Of a stretch of 43,959 nucleotides of DNA, positions 15,887 to 24,089 are shown one piece after another. Source of the DNA: Mycobacterium sp. (GTDB lineage Bacteria > Actinomycetota > Actinomycetes > Mycobacteriales > Mycobacteriaceae). A model generated the notes under the pieces. The model searched no databases, was not told the origin of the DNA, and worked only from the letters and a program-made list of their open reading frames with translations. Where the stretch lies: assembly GCA_025965975.1 (NCBI GenBank), contig JAOPVX010000083.1, positions 1 to 43,959 on the forward strand, read 5' to 3'. A program made the position numbers and the translations under genes. The stretch's first letter is position 1; each line of letters begins with the position of its first letter.

Positions 15887-16654
15887 TTAGTGAACGCCGG
15901 CGCCGAACAGGACGCTGGCGGTGATGCCACCATCGGCGACGAACTCCGAACCGGTGCAGTAGCTGCTCTCATCGGACGCCAGGAACAACGCGAGCAAGGC
16001 GATCTCTTCGGGTGCCGCCAGCCGCTTCATCGGGATCAGCGGTTCGACCCTGGCGGCGAGGTTCACGCCGCCGATCGGGTCGAGCATCGGTGTTCGCACC
16101 CCTCCGGGGTGGATGGAGTTCACCCGGATACCCAAGGGCGCGAGCTCAATGGCGGCCACCTTCGTCATCCCGCGAACGGCGAACTTGCTCGCCGAGTATG
16201 CGATCGTCGCCGGGGAGCCCGCGATGCCTTCGATGGAGGAGATGTTCACGATCGACGCTCGCGCGGCCGTGGTCATAGCCGGGATCGCGGTGCGTATCCC
16301 GAGGAAGACGCCGAGCTGGTTCACGCCGACGACCCGCAGGTACTCCCCGGTCGTGGTGTCAACGATAGGCGCCAGGGACGCGATACCGGCATTGTTCACG
16401 AGCACGTCGAGGGCGCCGAAGGATTGCACGACGTCGTCCACGCATGCTGCCCAGGACTGTTCGTCGGTCACGTCGAGGTGGATGTATCGCGCGCTGGGCC
16501 CCAGCTCCTTGGCGAGCACCTCTCCTTCGGCATCGAGCACGTCGGCGATCGCGACTTGGGCGCCGTGCTCCACGAATAGCCGGGCCTCGGCCGCCCCCAT
16601 GCCCCGCGACCCGCCCGTGATGAGCGCGACCTTGTCGGCCAACCGCGCCGTCAT
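15887..16654 (-). CDS. Short-chain dehydrogenase/reductase (FabG/3-alpha,20-beta-HSD-like)
   Basis: 255 residues. TGGSRGMG is at 13-20, Asp after the second strand (IADVLD) suggests NAD, NNAG is at 87-90, Ser139/Ser140 and the catalytic Tyr153 and Lys157 are in YSASK, and the protein ends with a GG-containing strand (FVADGG). The pattern is that of mycobacterial 3-alpha,20-beta-hydroxysteroid dehydrogenase/FabG3-type enzymes. The ATG at 16654 overlaps the stop of the 83-codon gene upstream (ATGA), and the NTF2-like gene follows after 10 bp, so it is in the middle of one operon. Confidence 0.92.
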   Translation of the reverse strand: MTARLADKVALITGGSRGMGAAEARLFVEHGAQVAIADVLDAEGEVLAKELGPSARYIHLDVTDEQSWAACVDDVVQSFGALDVLVNNAGIASLAPIVDTTTGEYLRVVGVNQLGVFLGIRTAIPAMTTAARASIVNISSIEGIAGSPATIAYSASKFAVRGMTKVAAIELAPLGIRVNSIHPGGVRTPMLDPIGGVNLAARVEPLIPMKRLAAPEEIALLALFLASDESSYCTGSEFVADGGITASVLFGAGVH

Positions 16655-16902
16655 AGGATCGCCAGCCCCGCGAGGCGGCCGTCTTCTCGCCACTGGTGCA
16701 GCAGCGCGAAGAAGGCGACGGAGCCCTCGCCGTACTGGCCCGCCAGCAGGCTGTGCCCGCCCCTGGGGTTGCCCTCCTGGTTGGAGTTGCCAGGGGTGAC
16801 GGAGTCGCCCGGCGCGACAAGGGGGGCTTCGGCAGGCAGCACGTCGAGCGGCTTACTCCGCGGACCCGAGACAACTGTCGGCGCCTGTGCCTCGACCCTC
16901 AC
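16651..16902 (-). CDS. Small protein of unknown function, coupled on both sides
   Basis: 83 residues. The GTG start at 16902 overlaps the esterase stop (GTGA) and the stop overlaps the SDR start (ATGA), so translation is likely coupled in both directions. The first half is rich in Pro, Ser and Gly (VLPAEAPLVAPGDS) and probably disordered. The second half (QYGEGSVAFFALLHQWREDG) could form one amphipathic helix. There is no signal peptide or membrane segment, and I recognise no family. It could be a real accessory protein or the C-terminal end of a larger decayed gene that has kept its reading frame. Confidence 0.5.
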   Translation of the reverse strand: MRVEAQAPTVVSGPRSKPLDVLPAEAPLVAPGDSVTPGNSNQEGNPRGGHSLLAGQYGEGSVAFFALLHQWREDGRLAGLAIL

Positions 16903-17822
16903 GCGAACGCCTTCGTCAGCGCCTGTACCACGGCCTCCGCGGCTTCGTGAGCCTGGGGAAACTGCGTGGCCATACCGAAGAACCCGTGGATCATCCCGTC
17001 GAAGTCGATCCACTCGGCGCCCACTCCGGCATCGAGGAGGCGACGGCGGTACTCGACACCCTCGTCGTGCAGTGGGTCGCATTCGGCGGTGATGATCAAT
17101 GCCGGCGCGGTGCCGCTGAGGTCCGTTGCGTGCATGGGCGACGCATAGGGCTCATGCAGGTGCCCCTTGGCGTAGTGGTCCCAGGACCACGCCAGCACGG
17201 ACCTGGTCAGGAATTTGCCGTCGCCGTGCTCCTGGAGGGACGCCGAGGTCATCGTGGAATCGAGGATCGCGCACACGAGAATCTGCAGGCAAAGGGGTGG
17301 CGCGCCGGAATCTCGCAGGCGCAGCGCAGTGGCGGCGGCCAGATTCCCGCCGGCGCTCTCGCCGCCGAGCGCGACCCGTCTCGGGTCGCCCCCGACCTCG
17401 GCGCTGTGGTTTTGGGCCCAGCTCACCACGGCTTCTGCCTCATCGAGCGCTGCGGGATAGGGGTGTTCGGGTGCCAGGCGGTACTCCACGCTGAGCACGA
17501 CGGCCTCGACCCCGTTGGCGACAATCCGGCAGAACGTGTCATCGAGGTCGACCGTGCCGAACACCCAACCACCGCCATGCAGCCACACAAATACGGGAAG
17601 GGGCGCGTCACTGGCGGGCCGGTAGAGCCGGACCGAGACGTCACCCGTCGTCCCAGGGACGCTGATCTCGCGGACTTCGGCGACGTCGGGCGGGTCCCCG
17701 CCCATGGCCGCGAAGCCGGCGGCGAGCTGGCGCCCTGTCTCGATGGGCAAGTGCTCGATCCCGTCGAAGCCGGCGGCGGCCAGCATGTCGATCAGGGCTT
17801 GCGCCTTCGGATCAAGGGGCAT
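16899..17822 (-). CDS. HSL-family alpha/beta-hydrolase (second esterase)
   Basis: 307 residues from ATG 17822 with AAGGAG upstream. The oxyanion motif HGGG is at 82-85, the nucleophile Ser156 is in GGESAGGN, and the triad is completed by Asp249 (TAECDPLHDE) and His279 (GMIHGFF). All catalytic positions coincide exactly with those of the esterase at 3308-4225, and the N-termini match (MPLDPKAQAL against MPLHPDAANL), so the two are clear paralogs that have diverged. It is the first gene of an operon (esterase, small protein, SDR, NTF2-like, SDR, nitroreductase remnant) controlled by the operator at 17939. It could hydrolyse a different ester or lactone intermediate of the same pathway. Confidence 0.93.
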   Translation of the reverse strand: MPLDPKAQALIDMLAAAGFDGIEHLPIETGRQLAAGFAAMGGDPPDVAEVREISVPGTTGDVSVRLYRPASDAPLPVFVWLHGGGWVFGTVDLDDTFCRIVANGVEAVVLSVEYRLAPEHPYPAALDEAEAVVSWAQNHSAEVGGDPRRVALGGESAGGNLAAATALRLRDSGAPPLCLQILVCAILDSTMTSASLQEHGDGKFLTRSVLAWSWDHYAKGHLHEPYASPMHATDLSGTAPALIITAECDPLHDEGVEYRRRLLDAGVGAEWIDFDGMIHGFFGMATQFPQAHEAAEAVVQALTKAFA

Positions 17823-18169
17823 CGCATTCTCCTTGGCGGTTCGCTCCGACAACGACGGGTGGCGCAGTGGTGCTGTCGACGATCCGGTGCGTCGTCGAAC
17901 AGCTAGGCGAGCTAGGCGGACATCGTGCCAGTTTACTAGTAAGTACTCACTTCGTGTCAATGGCCGTTACTCGGAGGCTATCCTGCACCTCCATTGACTA
18001 AGAGAGTCAGTGCTCACTGCCTCTAAGCTAATAGGGCGCTCACGTCAACCGCCGCAGCGGTTTCGAACCCTGGCGATGCACCGACCCGAACTGTCCCCAA
18101 GGTGGACCAGCCGGCCCTACTGATCTCGGTGCAGTGCCCATACCTCTGAATACCGAATCTGTTAGGTAT
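17823..18169. other. Intergenic region containing one operator and one degenerate site
   Basis: Besides the promoter described at 17930-17960, it contains GTCAGTGCTCAC at 18006-18017, a poor match to the operator consensus (four mismatches). No gene, terminator hairpin or tRNA is convincing here. Confidence 0.5.
17930..17960 (-). promoter_or_regulatory. Promoter TTGACA-19-TAAACT with operator (17939-17950) in the spacer
   Basis: On the minus strand, TTGACA (17960-17955) and TAAACT (17935-17930) are 19 bp apart and the operator GTGAGTACTTAC fills the spacer. Three bases separate the operator from the -10, the same spacing as at 33082 and 22746. It drives the esterase operon ending at 14181. 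Confidence 0.68.
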
Positions 18170-18517
18170 CTAGACTCCGGTGGCCGCGACGCGGGGCGTG
18201 ATCTCTTCCCAGAGCACCGCAGATGCCGTCGAGAGATCGAGGGAGTCACCCATGTCTAGGTTCCGTGCCGATCGCAGCAGCGCGTCGAGCGCGCCCTGAA
18301 GGTCGTCGGTGTCGACATCGTAGACGGAAACGTACCGGTGGTCGGGCGTGGCCACGCCCTTGGCTTGGGCATCGGAGAGCCGGTAGCGGGACGCGCCGAC
18401 GAAGCCGTCGGCGGCCAGCACCTCCGGGAGGTGGACTCCGTCGTACCAGTGGTTGAAGTCGTCGTCTCGCTCGGGGCTGACGGGATTCGTGTAGACAATG
18501 AGCACTGCCTTGGGCAT
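18170..18517 (-). CDS. EthD-like/DUF4286-type dimeric alpha+beta barrel protein
   Basis: 115 residues. The start MPKAVLIVYTNPVSPERDDD is followed by FNHWYDGVHLPEVLA, the characteristic N-W-Y-x-x-x-H-x-P motif of this ferredoxin-like family. The second half (RYVSVYDVDTDDLQGALDAL) gives the other half of the fold. Such small proteins occur in alkane, ether and steroid catabolic clusters and in polyketide cyclases. Some are needed for P450 activity (EthD), but the chemistry is generally unknown. It is the last gene after the ligase and crotonase on the minus strand, separated from the ligase by 135 bp that include a tandem repeat. Confidence 0.8.
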   Translation of the reverse strand: MPKAVLIVYTNPVSPERDDDFNHWYDGVHLPEVLAADGFVGASRYRLSDAQAKGVATPDHRYVSVYDVDTDDLQGALDALLRSARNLDMGDSLDLSTASAVLWEEITPRVAATGV

Positions 18518-18531
18518 ATCAGGCCTTCCTT

Positions 18532-18569
18532 ATCTCATTGGGTGTAACTGATCTCGTTGGGTGTAACTG
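18532..18569. repeat. Two tandem 19-bp repeats
   Basis: ATCTCATTGGGTGTAACTG at 18532-18550 is repeated at 18551-18569 with a single A-to-G change. It lies just upstream of the EthD-like gene (minus strand) and downstream of the ligase stop. It could be replication slippage or a pair of protein-binding sites. It does not resemble the island operator. Confidence 0.85.
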
Positions 18570-18652
18570 TCGGTGAGGGGGACGGGTTGCCGATCATCGT
18601 GGGGCAGAAGGCTCCTCGACGTAAACCACGCGGCGGGTCATGCCCACCGGGG

Positions 18653-20260
18653 TCAGCGTGGCGGACTCGTTGCGCCACAGCCGAACCAGCGCGATGCAGC
18701 CAACCCGCCCTTGACGACCTTGCCTGATGCGGTCCGCGGGAGGTCGTCGTTCGAGATCGACCAGCGGGTTGGCACTTCGAAGTAGGCCAAGCCTTCAGTG
18801 GCGAATGCAACGAGCTCCGCCTCGGCGACTACCGCATTGCGTCGAAGTGTCACGGCGGCAGCAACTTCCTCGCCAAGATCGGTGTGGGGCAGCCCTATCA
18901 CGGCGACGTCCAGTACGGCCGGATGTTCTTGCAGTCTCGCTTCGACACGACTGGCAGAGATGTTCTCCCCACCTCGGATCACGACATCCTTGCCTCTACC
19001 GGTCAGGTACAAGTAGCCATCATTGTCGATCCGTCCGAAATCACCGGTCCGCAGCCAACGGTCCGGTGTGATGACCGACGATCTCGGTTCGTGCCAGTAG
19101 CCGAGCATCACGCTGGGGCCACGGACAAGAATCTCGCCGGCGCCGTCCCTGTCCGGGTTCTCGATTGCTAGCTCGATCGTGGGCAGTGGCCTGCCTACCG
19201 AGCCGGAGCGGTCCGTCAGCTCTTGCCCGCTAGCCACCGCCACTGCTCCGGCGGCTTCAGTGAGGCCATACGACACCGCTGCTCCCCGTTTGACGTTCGG
19301 AAAGTACGCAGTGACTTGATCCCACAGCCCATTGGGTACCGGAGCCGCGCCCATCGCGAGCGATCGGAGGACTAGCCCGTCGCCGAAATCACCAGCGGCC
19401 TCCTCCATTACATCCAGCGTGCGAGACACCATGGTCGGCACCGCGGACCATCCCGAAACCTTCTCCTCCCTCAACAGTCGAATCACCTCGTGAGGGTCGA
19501 AACGTCCCTTCAGGAATGCCATGGTCCCGCCCGCAAAGATCGCCAATAGCAGCTGTTGAACCGCGCCGACGTGAAACAACGGGACGGACACTAGCGAGGT
19601 GCGCTCCAGTGATGAGTTCCCTCGGGCGGGAAGTTGACGGGAATTGGCCAGCGAGTTCTGAGTCGAAGCAATCAGACTGCGATGACTTAGCACGGCGCCC
19701 TTTGGACCTCCGGTCGTTCCTGACGTGAAGACGATGACGGCAGGATCGTCTTCGTCACCCTCGAAGACCTGTCCCCCATCCGAGTCGACGCCGCAGAGTG
19801 CCAGCTCGTCGAAGCGAATCGTCGTGACGTCGTGCGGTATGAGTGGCTGACGACGCTCATCCGCTACTACCAGCCGCGGAGTCATCGTGCCGACCACCTC
19901 CGCGACGACATCGCGAGTCCACCACGCGTTGCCGGTACACACCACCCATCCCTGGCTCACGCACGTCCAAAACATCACGATCCACTCGATCGAGTTCGCA
20001 CCAAGGAGCAGAACGCGATCCCCCGGAACTAGTGAGTAGCGTGATCGAAGCTGTGCAGCGAACGAGGCTGTCGCCCAAAGCAATTGATCGAACGTCAGGC
20101 TTCGCTCGCCTTGGATGACATGCCGCCGGTCTCCGAACCGATGCGCATCGACGAGGAGGTCGGCTAGCGAGCGTGGGCGTTGTTCGAACACCTTGCATGG
20201 GACGCCAAGGACCTGTTCGGTGACTATCTGCGTGCCCCATGCCGCAGCGAAGTCAGACAT
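18653..20260 (-). CDS. Acyl-CoA ligase (AMP-forming)
   Basis: 535 residues from ATG 20260. The adenylate-forming P-loop TSGTTGGPKG, the A5-type motif (SYGLTEAAG), the TGD motif (WLRTGDFG), the hinge GRGKDVVIRGGENI and the C-terminal catalytic lysine in RTASGKVVK are all present. It should activate a carboxylic acid intermediate as its CoA thioester. The ATG overlaps the crotonase stop by 8 nt (ATGTCTGA), so they are co-translated from the promoter near 21195. It is the paralog of the ligase at 25637-27250: both share the unusual GNAWW segment after the LLLGANS strand. The final residues (WFGCGATSPPR) look like a read-through tail. Confidence 0.93.
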   Translation of the reverse strand: MSDFAAAWGTQIVTEQVLGVPCKVFEQRPRSLADLLVDAHRFGDRRHVIQGERSLTFDQLLWATASFAAQLRSRYSLVPGDRVLLLGANSIEWIVMFWTCVSQGWVVCTGNAWWTRDVVAEVVGTMTPRLVVADERRQPLIPHDVTTIRFDELALCGVDSDGGQVFEGDEDDPAVIVFTSGTTGGPKGAVLSHRSLIASTQNSLANSRQLPARGNSSLERTSLVSVPLFHVGAVQQLLLAIFAGGTMAFLKGRFDPHEVIRLLREEKVSGWSAVPTMVSRTLDVMEEAAGDFGDGLVLRSLAMGAAPVPNGLWDQVTAYFPNVKRGAAVSYGLTEAAGAVAVASGQELTDRSGSVGRPLPTIELAIENPDRDGAGEILVRGPSVMLGYWHEPRSSVITPDRWLRTGDFGRIDNDGYLYLTGRGKDVVIRGGENISASRVEARLQEHPAVLDVAVIGLPHTDLGEEVAAAVTLRRNAVVAEAELVAFATEGLAYFEVPTRWSISNDDLPRTASGKVVKGGLAASRWFGCGATSPPR

Positions 20261-21107
20261 CGCGATCCGCAGCCGACGACATCTCACCCTGCTCCCGATA
20301 GTCGCTGAAGGTCCGGTCACGCTCGGACAAGCTCTCGCGGACACCGTTGGACTGCATGGATTTCATGAAGTCCCTGGAGGATCGCTGATGGAACCCGAGC
20401 GCGTTGAGATCCGCGCATGCCCGCATACCGGTCCGGATCCCCGCTGCCTCCATGGACCGATGACACGCACGCTTGTTGACGGCCAGAATGTCAGCTGGAA
20501 TCTTGCTCACCCGCTCGGCGATGCTCAGGACGGCGCCCTCAAGATCGGCTGCCGCGAAGCTGCGCGTGGCAAATCCCAACTCGGCGGCCTCTACGCCCGA
20601 GATCCAGTCCCCGGTAAGCAGCGCCTCCATCCCCCGTCGCATACCAAGCAACCACGGCTGCCACACCATGTCAGGCGTCGACATCGAACGGACAGGTGGA
20701 TAGCCGACTCTCGCGTCATCGGCGATATAGACGATGTCGCACGCGGCCGCTAGTTCCGAGCCGCCGGCGAGGCACCAACCGTGCACCTGAGCCACGATGG
20801 GTGTCGCGAGATCCCACATTTCAAACCAGCCGGCGACGACGTGTCGCGGCCACCAACCGTCGACTGTTGCGGCGTGGCGCTCAACGGGTCGGACCCACTT
20901 CTCCAAATCGTATCCCGCCGAAAAGCACTCGCCTGCACCTCGAATCACGATGACGGCGACGTCACGTGAAGCGTCAGCCGCCCGCATCGACTCGAACAGC
21001 GCCAGGCGAAGCTCATCGCTCAAAGCGTTCCGCTTCTCAGGGCGATTGAGCGTGAGACGTCGTACACCGGGCAGCGGATCATCTACGACGAGCACTTCCT
21101 GCGACAT
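20253..21107 (-). CDS. Enoyl-CoA hydratase/isomerase-family protein
   Basis: 284 residues from ATG 21107. The oxyanion loop ECFSAGYDLEK is at 60-70, and HGWCLAGGSELAAACD is at 109-124. Glu118 is at the position of the first catalytic glutamate of enoyl-CoA hydratase. The second glutamate position falls in VGYPPVRSMST and is not acidic. One-glutamate crotonases act as isomerases, hydrolases or hydratases, so the reaction is open. The C-terminal 50 residues are long and charged. It is the first gene of the leftward operon with the ligase and is divergent from the aldehyde dehydrogenase, sharing the 21195 operator region. Confidence 0.9.
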   Translation of the reverse strand: MSQEVLVVDDPLPGVRRLTLNRPEKRNALSDELRLALFESMRAADASRDVAVIVIRGAGECFSAGYDLEKWVRPVERHAATVDGWWPRHVVAGWFEMWDLATPIVAQVHGWCLAGGSELAAACDIVYIADDARVGYPPVRSMSTPDMVWQPWLLGMRRGMEALLTGDWISGVEAAELGFATRSFAAADLEGAVLSIAERVSKIPADILAVNKRACHRSMEAAGIRTGMRACADLNALGFHQRSSRDFMKSMQSNGVRESLSERDRTFSDYREQGEMSSAADRDV

Positions 21108-21194
21108 ATGGCTGACTCCTCGGCCGTGACATTTCTGACGGACCACGCCTTCATTACGGCTGTGCTGGCGGCACTTGGACCACCGATGAGAGGT

Positions 21195-21214
21195 GTGAGC
21201 GCTTACTATATAGT
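21195..21214. promoter_or_regulatory. Divergent promoter region with operator GTGAGCGCTTAC (21195-21206)
   Basis: This site has three mismatches to the consensus. It lies between the divergent crotonase and aldehyde dehydrogenase genes, 34 bp before the latter's start. An AT-rich -10 candidate for the rightward gene, TATAGT, is at 21209-21214. One site could control both directions. No good -35 is seen on either strand. Confidence 0.55.
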
Positions 21215-21240
21215 ATCCAATACTACCGCAGGAGGCGACC

Positions 21241-22719
21241 ATGAAGTACGACCGCAGCGAATTGCTCATTGGCGGGGACTGGCTTGGTAATGGATCCGAT
21301 TGGCTCCCGGTGGTTTCGCCATCGACCGAGGAAGTGGTTGCGGAAGTTCGCCGTGCGGTGACCTCGGACATCGACCTCGCGGTGACAGCAGCCCGAACCG
21401 CGTTTGACACTGGGCCGTGGCCGCGAATGGCGCCAGACGAACGTGCGACGGTGATCCTCACTGCGGTTGGATTACTTGCCCAATCGACGCAAGAGATCGG
21501 CACGGTGGTCACTCAGGAGATGGGGGCACCGTTCGCCGACTCGGTTGGCCAGCAGGTGCCAGGAGCCTTGGCAATGGCGAAGGCCTTTGTGCGCTACTCC
21601 GCCGAGGTATCGCGAGAGACCACACGGAAGGGACGTCAGGGGTGGGCCGTCATCGAACAGGAGCCCCTAGGAGTCGTCGCGGCGATCATTCCGTGGAACG
21701 GCCCTTTTTACTTCAGCATTCTCAAGGTGATCCCCGCCCTCCTCGCCGGCTGCGCGGTCGTCCTCAAGCCCGCGGAGGAGACACCAGTCAGTGCCTACTA
21801 TCTCGGCGACGCGCTCTACGCGGCCGGCCTTCCCGCTGGACTGTTGAGCGTCGTGCCAGGCGACAGGATCGTCGGAATGCACTTGGTGTCACACCCCGGC
21901 GTCGACAAGGTCTCATTCACCGGGAGTACCTCCGCGGGGCGGGAAGTGGGCGCGACGTGCGGGAGCCAGCTCAAACGCTCAAGCCTGGAGCTCGGCGGGA
22001 AGTCTGCCGCCATCGTTCTCGAGGATGCTGACCTAGACACCGTGATGCCGTCGATATCGGCGGGCGCGTTCTACAACGCAGGCCAGGTGTGCGCTGCGCT
22101 CACCCGAGTGCTCGCACCGCGCACGCGCTACGCCGACGTCGTGGACGGCCTCTCGGCGGCGGCGAACAAGTTACGTGTGGGGGATCCGTTCGAACCGGAC
22201 ACCGACGTCGGTCCGCTCGTCTCGTCGCGTCAACGCGATCGTGTCGAAGGCTACCTTCGCTTGGCCGAAACCGAGGGTGCGACGCTTGAGGCTGGCGGAG
22301 GTCGCCCTGACAACCTCGACCGCGGCTACTACGTCGAACCGACCGTGTACTCGGGTGTCAACAACGGCATGCGGATCGCACGCGAGGAGATCTTCGGGCC
22401 AGTCGTCGTCGTCATTCCCTACGACAACGTCGACGAGGCAATCGCCGTCGCCAACGATTCGCCCTACGGCTTGCACGGCGGGGTATTCACAAGTGATCCC
22501 GACGCGGGAGTGGAACTCGCCAGGCGCCTCATCACAGGCACCGTCTCCGTCAACTCGTTCACGCTCAACTCCGACGCCCCCTTTGGGGGACGAAAGAATT
22601 CGGGATACGGCAGGGAGTTCGGACCCGAGGGGATTGCCGCGTATCTCGAGCACAAGACGATCAACGTCCCGCGATCGGTGGTAGACGAAGCAAAGCCTGG
22701 CGGCCACATCGGCGCGTGA
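21241..22719 (+). CDS. NAD(P)-dependent aldehyde dehydrogenase
   Basis: 492 residues from ATG 21241, preceded by GGAGGCG. The catalytic Cys284 is in NAGQVCAALTRV and the general base Glu250 is in LELGGKS. The NAD-binding segments IPWNGPFYF, KPAEETP and FTGSTSAGREV are in the normal order, and length is standard. It oxidises an aldehyde to the acid, which the ligases can then activate. In this pathway the aldehyde could come from the alcohol released after Baeyer-Villiger oxidation and ester hydrolysis (inference). It is divergent from the crotonase/ligase operon and is followed after about 80 bp by the TetR gene, which has its own operator. Confidence 0.96.
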   Translation: MKYDRSELLIGGDWLGNGSDWLPVVSPSTEEVVAEVRRAVTSDIDLAVTAARTAFDTGPWPRMAPDERATVILTAVGLLAQSTQEIGTVVTQEMGAPFADSVGQQVPGALAMAKAFVRYSAEVSRETTRKGRQGWAVIEQEPLGVVAAIIPWNGPFYFSILKVIPALLAGCAVVLKPAEETPVSAYYLGDALYAAGLPAGLLSVVPGDRIVGMHLVSHPGVDKVSFTGSTSAGREVGATCGSQLKRSSLELGGKSAAIVLEDADLDTVMPSISAGAFYNAGQVCAALTRVLAPRTRYADVVDGLSAAANKLRVGDPFEPDTDVGPLVSSRQRDRVEGYLRLAETEGATLEAGGGRPDNLDRGYYVEPTVYSGVNNGMRIAREEIFGPVVVVIPYDNVDEAIAVANDSPYGLHGGVFTSDPDAGVELARRLITGTVSVNSFTLNSDAPFGGRKNSGYGREFGPEGIAAYLEHKTINVPRSVVDEAKPGGHIGA

Positions 22720-22742
22720 TCCTCAATGTGTACGTGCGGGCG

Positions 22743-22766
22743 ATTGTAAGCGCTTACAATTATCAT
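22743..22766 (+). promoter_or_regulatory. TetR promoter with perfect 18-bp palindrome (22743-22760)
   Basis: ATTGTAAGCGCTTACAAT is a perfect 18-bp inverted repeat containing the core GTAAGCGCTTAC (22746-22757). It is followed directly by TATCAT (22761-22766), a good -10 three bases after the core. It is the most symmetrical copy of the motif and lies just upstream of the regulator gene, as expected for autorepression. No clear -35 is present. Confidence 0.75.
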
Positions 22767-22802
22767 TCGGTCAGCTAAATCGATCTGTGGAGGTGGTGCT
22801 GA

Positions 22803-23501
22803 ATGGCTCAGAACGCCGCACCAGATGACGCGTCGCCGAGGGGTGGGCAAACGCGCCAACCTCGCCGTGCTCCAGGCGAGGGTCGGCGCTTGCTCCTGCA
22901 GGCAGCGAAAGAAATGTTCGAAGAGTCAGGTTACGCACGAACGACCACCCGGATGATTGCTGAACGGGCAGACGTGGCGGAAGCGCTGCTGTTTCGAAAC
23001 TTCGGTTCGAAAGCTACCCTCTTCTCCGAGGTCACGTTGGGGCCTTTTACGCAGTTCATTAGTGACTGGAAACGCAAGCGCGCCAACGACTGGCGGGTCG
23101 CCTCGCCTGAGCAACTCGCATCAGAGCTGATCGGAACTTTCTACGATCTTTTCCGCGACAACCGCGGATTGATGATCACCTACATTGCCACCAGTGTATT
23201 CGATCCCGAAATAGTCGGCATCGAGGAGGCGCCGCTGTTCATTGAAGCCATTGACACCCTGGCGCGGTGGAGCGAAAAGGACTTCATCGAAGCGCGCGCC
23301 CTCGCGCCGATCGACGTCTTCGTGGCCAACCGGGCCTTCGTGGGCATGATTATGTCGATGGCGCTCTTCGAGGACTGGTTGATGCCGACCGACCACGGCC
23401 AGCGCCCGAGCAGGGACGAGATCATCTCGGAGTTGTCACAGTTGATTCTCTACGGCGTCACACGCCCACGTCACCCCATTTCGGACGTTCCGCCGCACTA
23501 G
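22803..23501 (+). CDS. TetR-family regulator, proposed regulator of the island
   Basis: 232 residues from ATG 22803 (GGAGGTGG upstream at 22789-22796). The N-terminal helix-turn-helix is at about residues 28-75: LLLQAAKEMFEESGYARTTT, then MIAERADVAEALLFRNFGSK. The larger C-terminal ligand-binding/dimerisation domain is unlike the HTH part of other proteins, as usual. The gene lies inside the catabolic island and carries the most symmetrical copy of the operator in its own promoter. I therefore propose it binds GTAAGTACTTAC-type sites at all the island promoters and is released by a pathway intermediate, perhaps a CoA ester. The 35 residues before the HTH are disordered and basic. Confidence 0.9.
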   Translation: MAQNAAPDDASPRGGQTRQPRRAPGEGRRLLLQAAKEMFEESGYARTTTRMIAERADVAEALLFRNFGSKATLFSEVTLGPFTQFISDWKRKRANDWRVASPEQLASELIGTFYDLFRDNRGLMITYIATSVFDPEIVGIEEAPLFIEAIDTLARWSEKDFIEARALAPIDVFVANRAFVGMIMSMALFEDWLMPTDHGQRPSRDEIISELSQLILYGVTRPRHPISDVPPH

Positions 23502-23531
23502 CCGCCGATTCCGTTGTCGAGACCGAGACGG

Positions 23532-23841
23532 GTTCCGAAATACCCAAGGGACGCCGACCTGCGCGACTATTGCGAAGAGGACGAACGCGATCAGGGCGAC
23601 GACCAATCCGACGGCGCGCGCCCGGATGCCGATCGGCGCAAAGGCGAGTGCCAGAAATACGAAACCGAAACCCGCCTCCACCCAAGCGAGGATCTTTAGA
23701 GGCGCGTCGACCGCTTTCCCATGGTCGGTAACGTACCCGTCAGGAAAGCCGTCGATGGATACTTCCACGAGCGTCGGTAAAGGCTAGCCCCAGCGGGGCG
23801 ATGGCGCCGACTACGCACGCGATTATTGCAAGAGCCCTCAT
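23532..23841 (-). pseudogene. Frameshifted small membrane protein
   Basis: From ATG 23841 the frame reads MRALAIIACVVGAIAPLGLA up to FTDA and then runs into a stop. In the next frame the sequence continues VEVSIDGFPDGYVTDHGKAV and two hydrophobic stretches (ILAWVEAGFGFVFLALAF and VGLVVALIAFVLFAIVAQVG). Joining them with a one-base shift near 23767 gives a plausible three-helix membrane protein of about 105 residues. A sequencing error or a real frameshift could explain it. After VPWVFRN the open frame continues into sequence that is antisense to the TetR end and looks non-coding. Family not recognised. Confidence 0.45.
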
Positions 23842-24089
23842 CGGCGCCGCGTTTCCCCGCGCTTTCAAGGCCGCCACTAGTAGTCGCACCAGAGTATTGG
23901 CGAGCTCGCCCCTCTTGTCTTGGGACACCCGAGAGTACTCGGCGGGTTCGGGACCTTCAGCGTGTCGGACGTGACGGATGAGCGTCACCGGGGCACATTG
24001 CCACCGTGGCCGCACCGGTGAACGAGGACCGCTTGGCGATCGTCGTTTTCGAATACGCCCAGCGCACCGGCGAGCGCATCACCCTCGGG

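Noticed and set aside
14175-18000. Long plus-strand open frames opposite the SDR/esterase operon (for example 14175-15224 and 16887-17906)
   Set aside because: These are antisense frames kept open by high GC content. They have biased composition (Arg, Gly, Pro, His), no family motifs and no ribosome-binding sites.
18036-18080. tRNA-like T-arm (GGTTCGAAACC on the minus strand)
   Set aside because: No matching acceptor, D or anticodon stems can be drawn around it.
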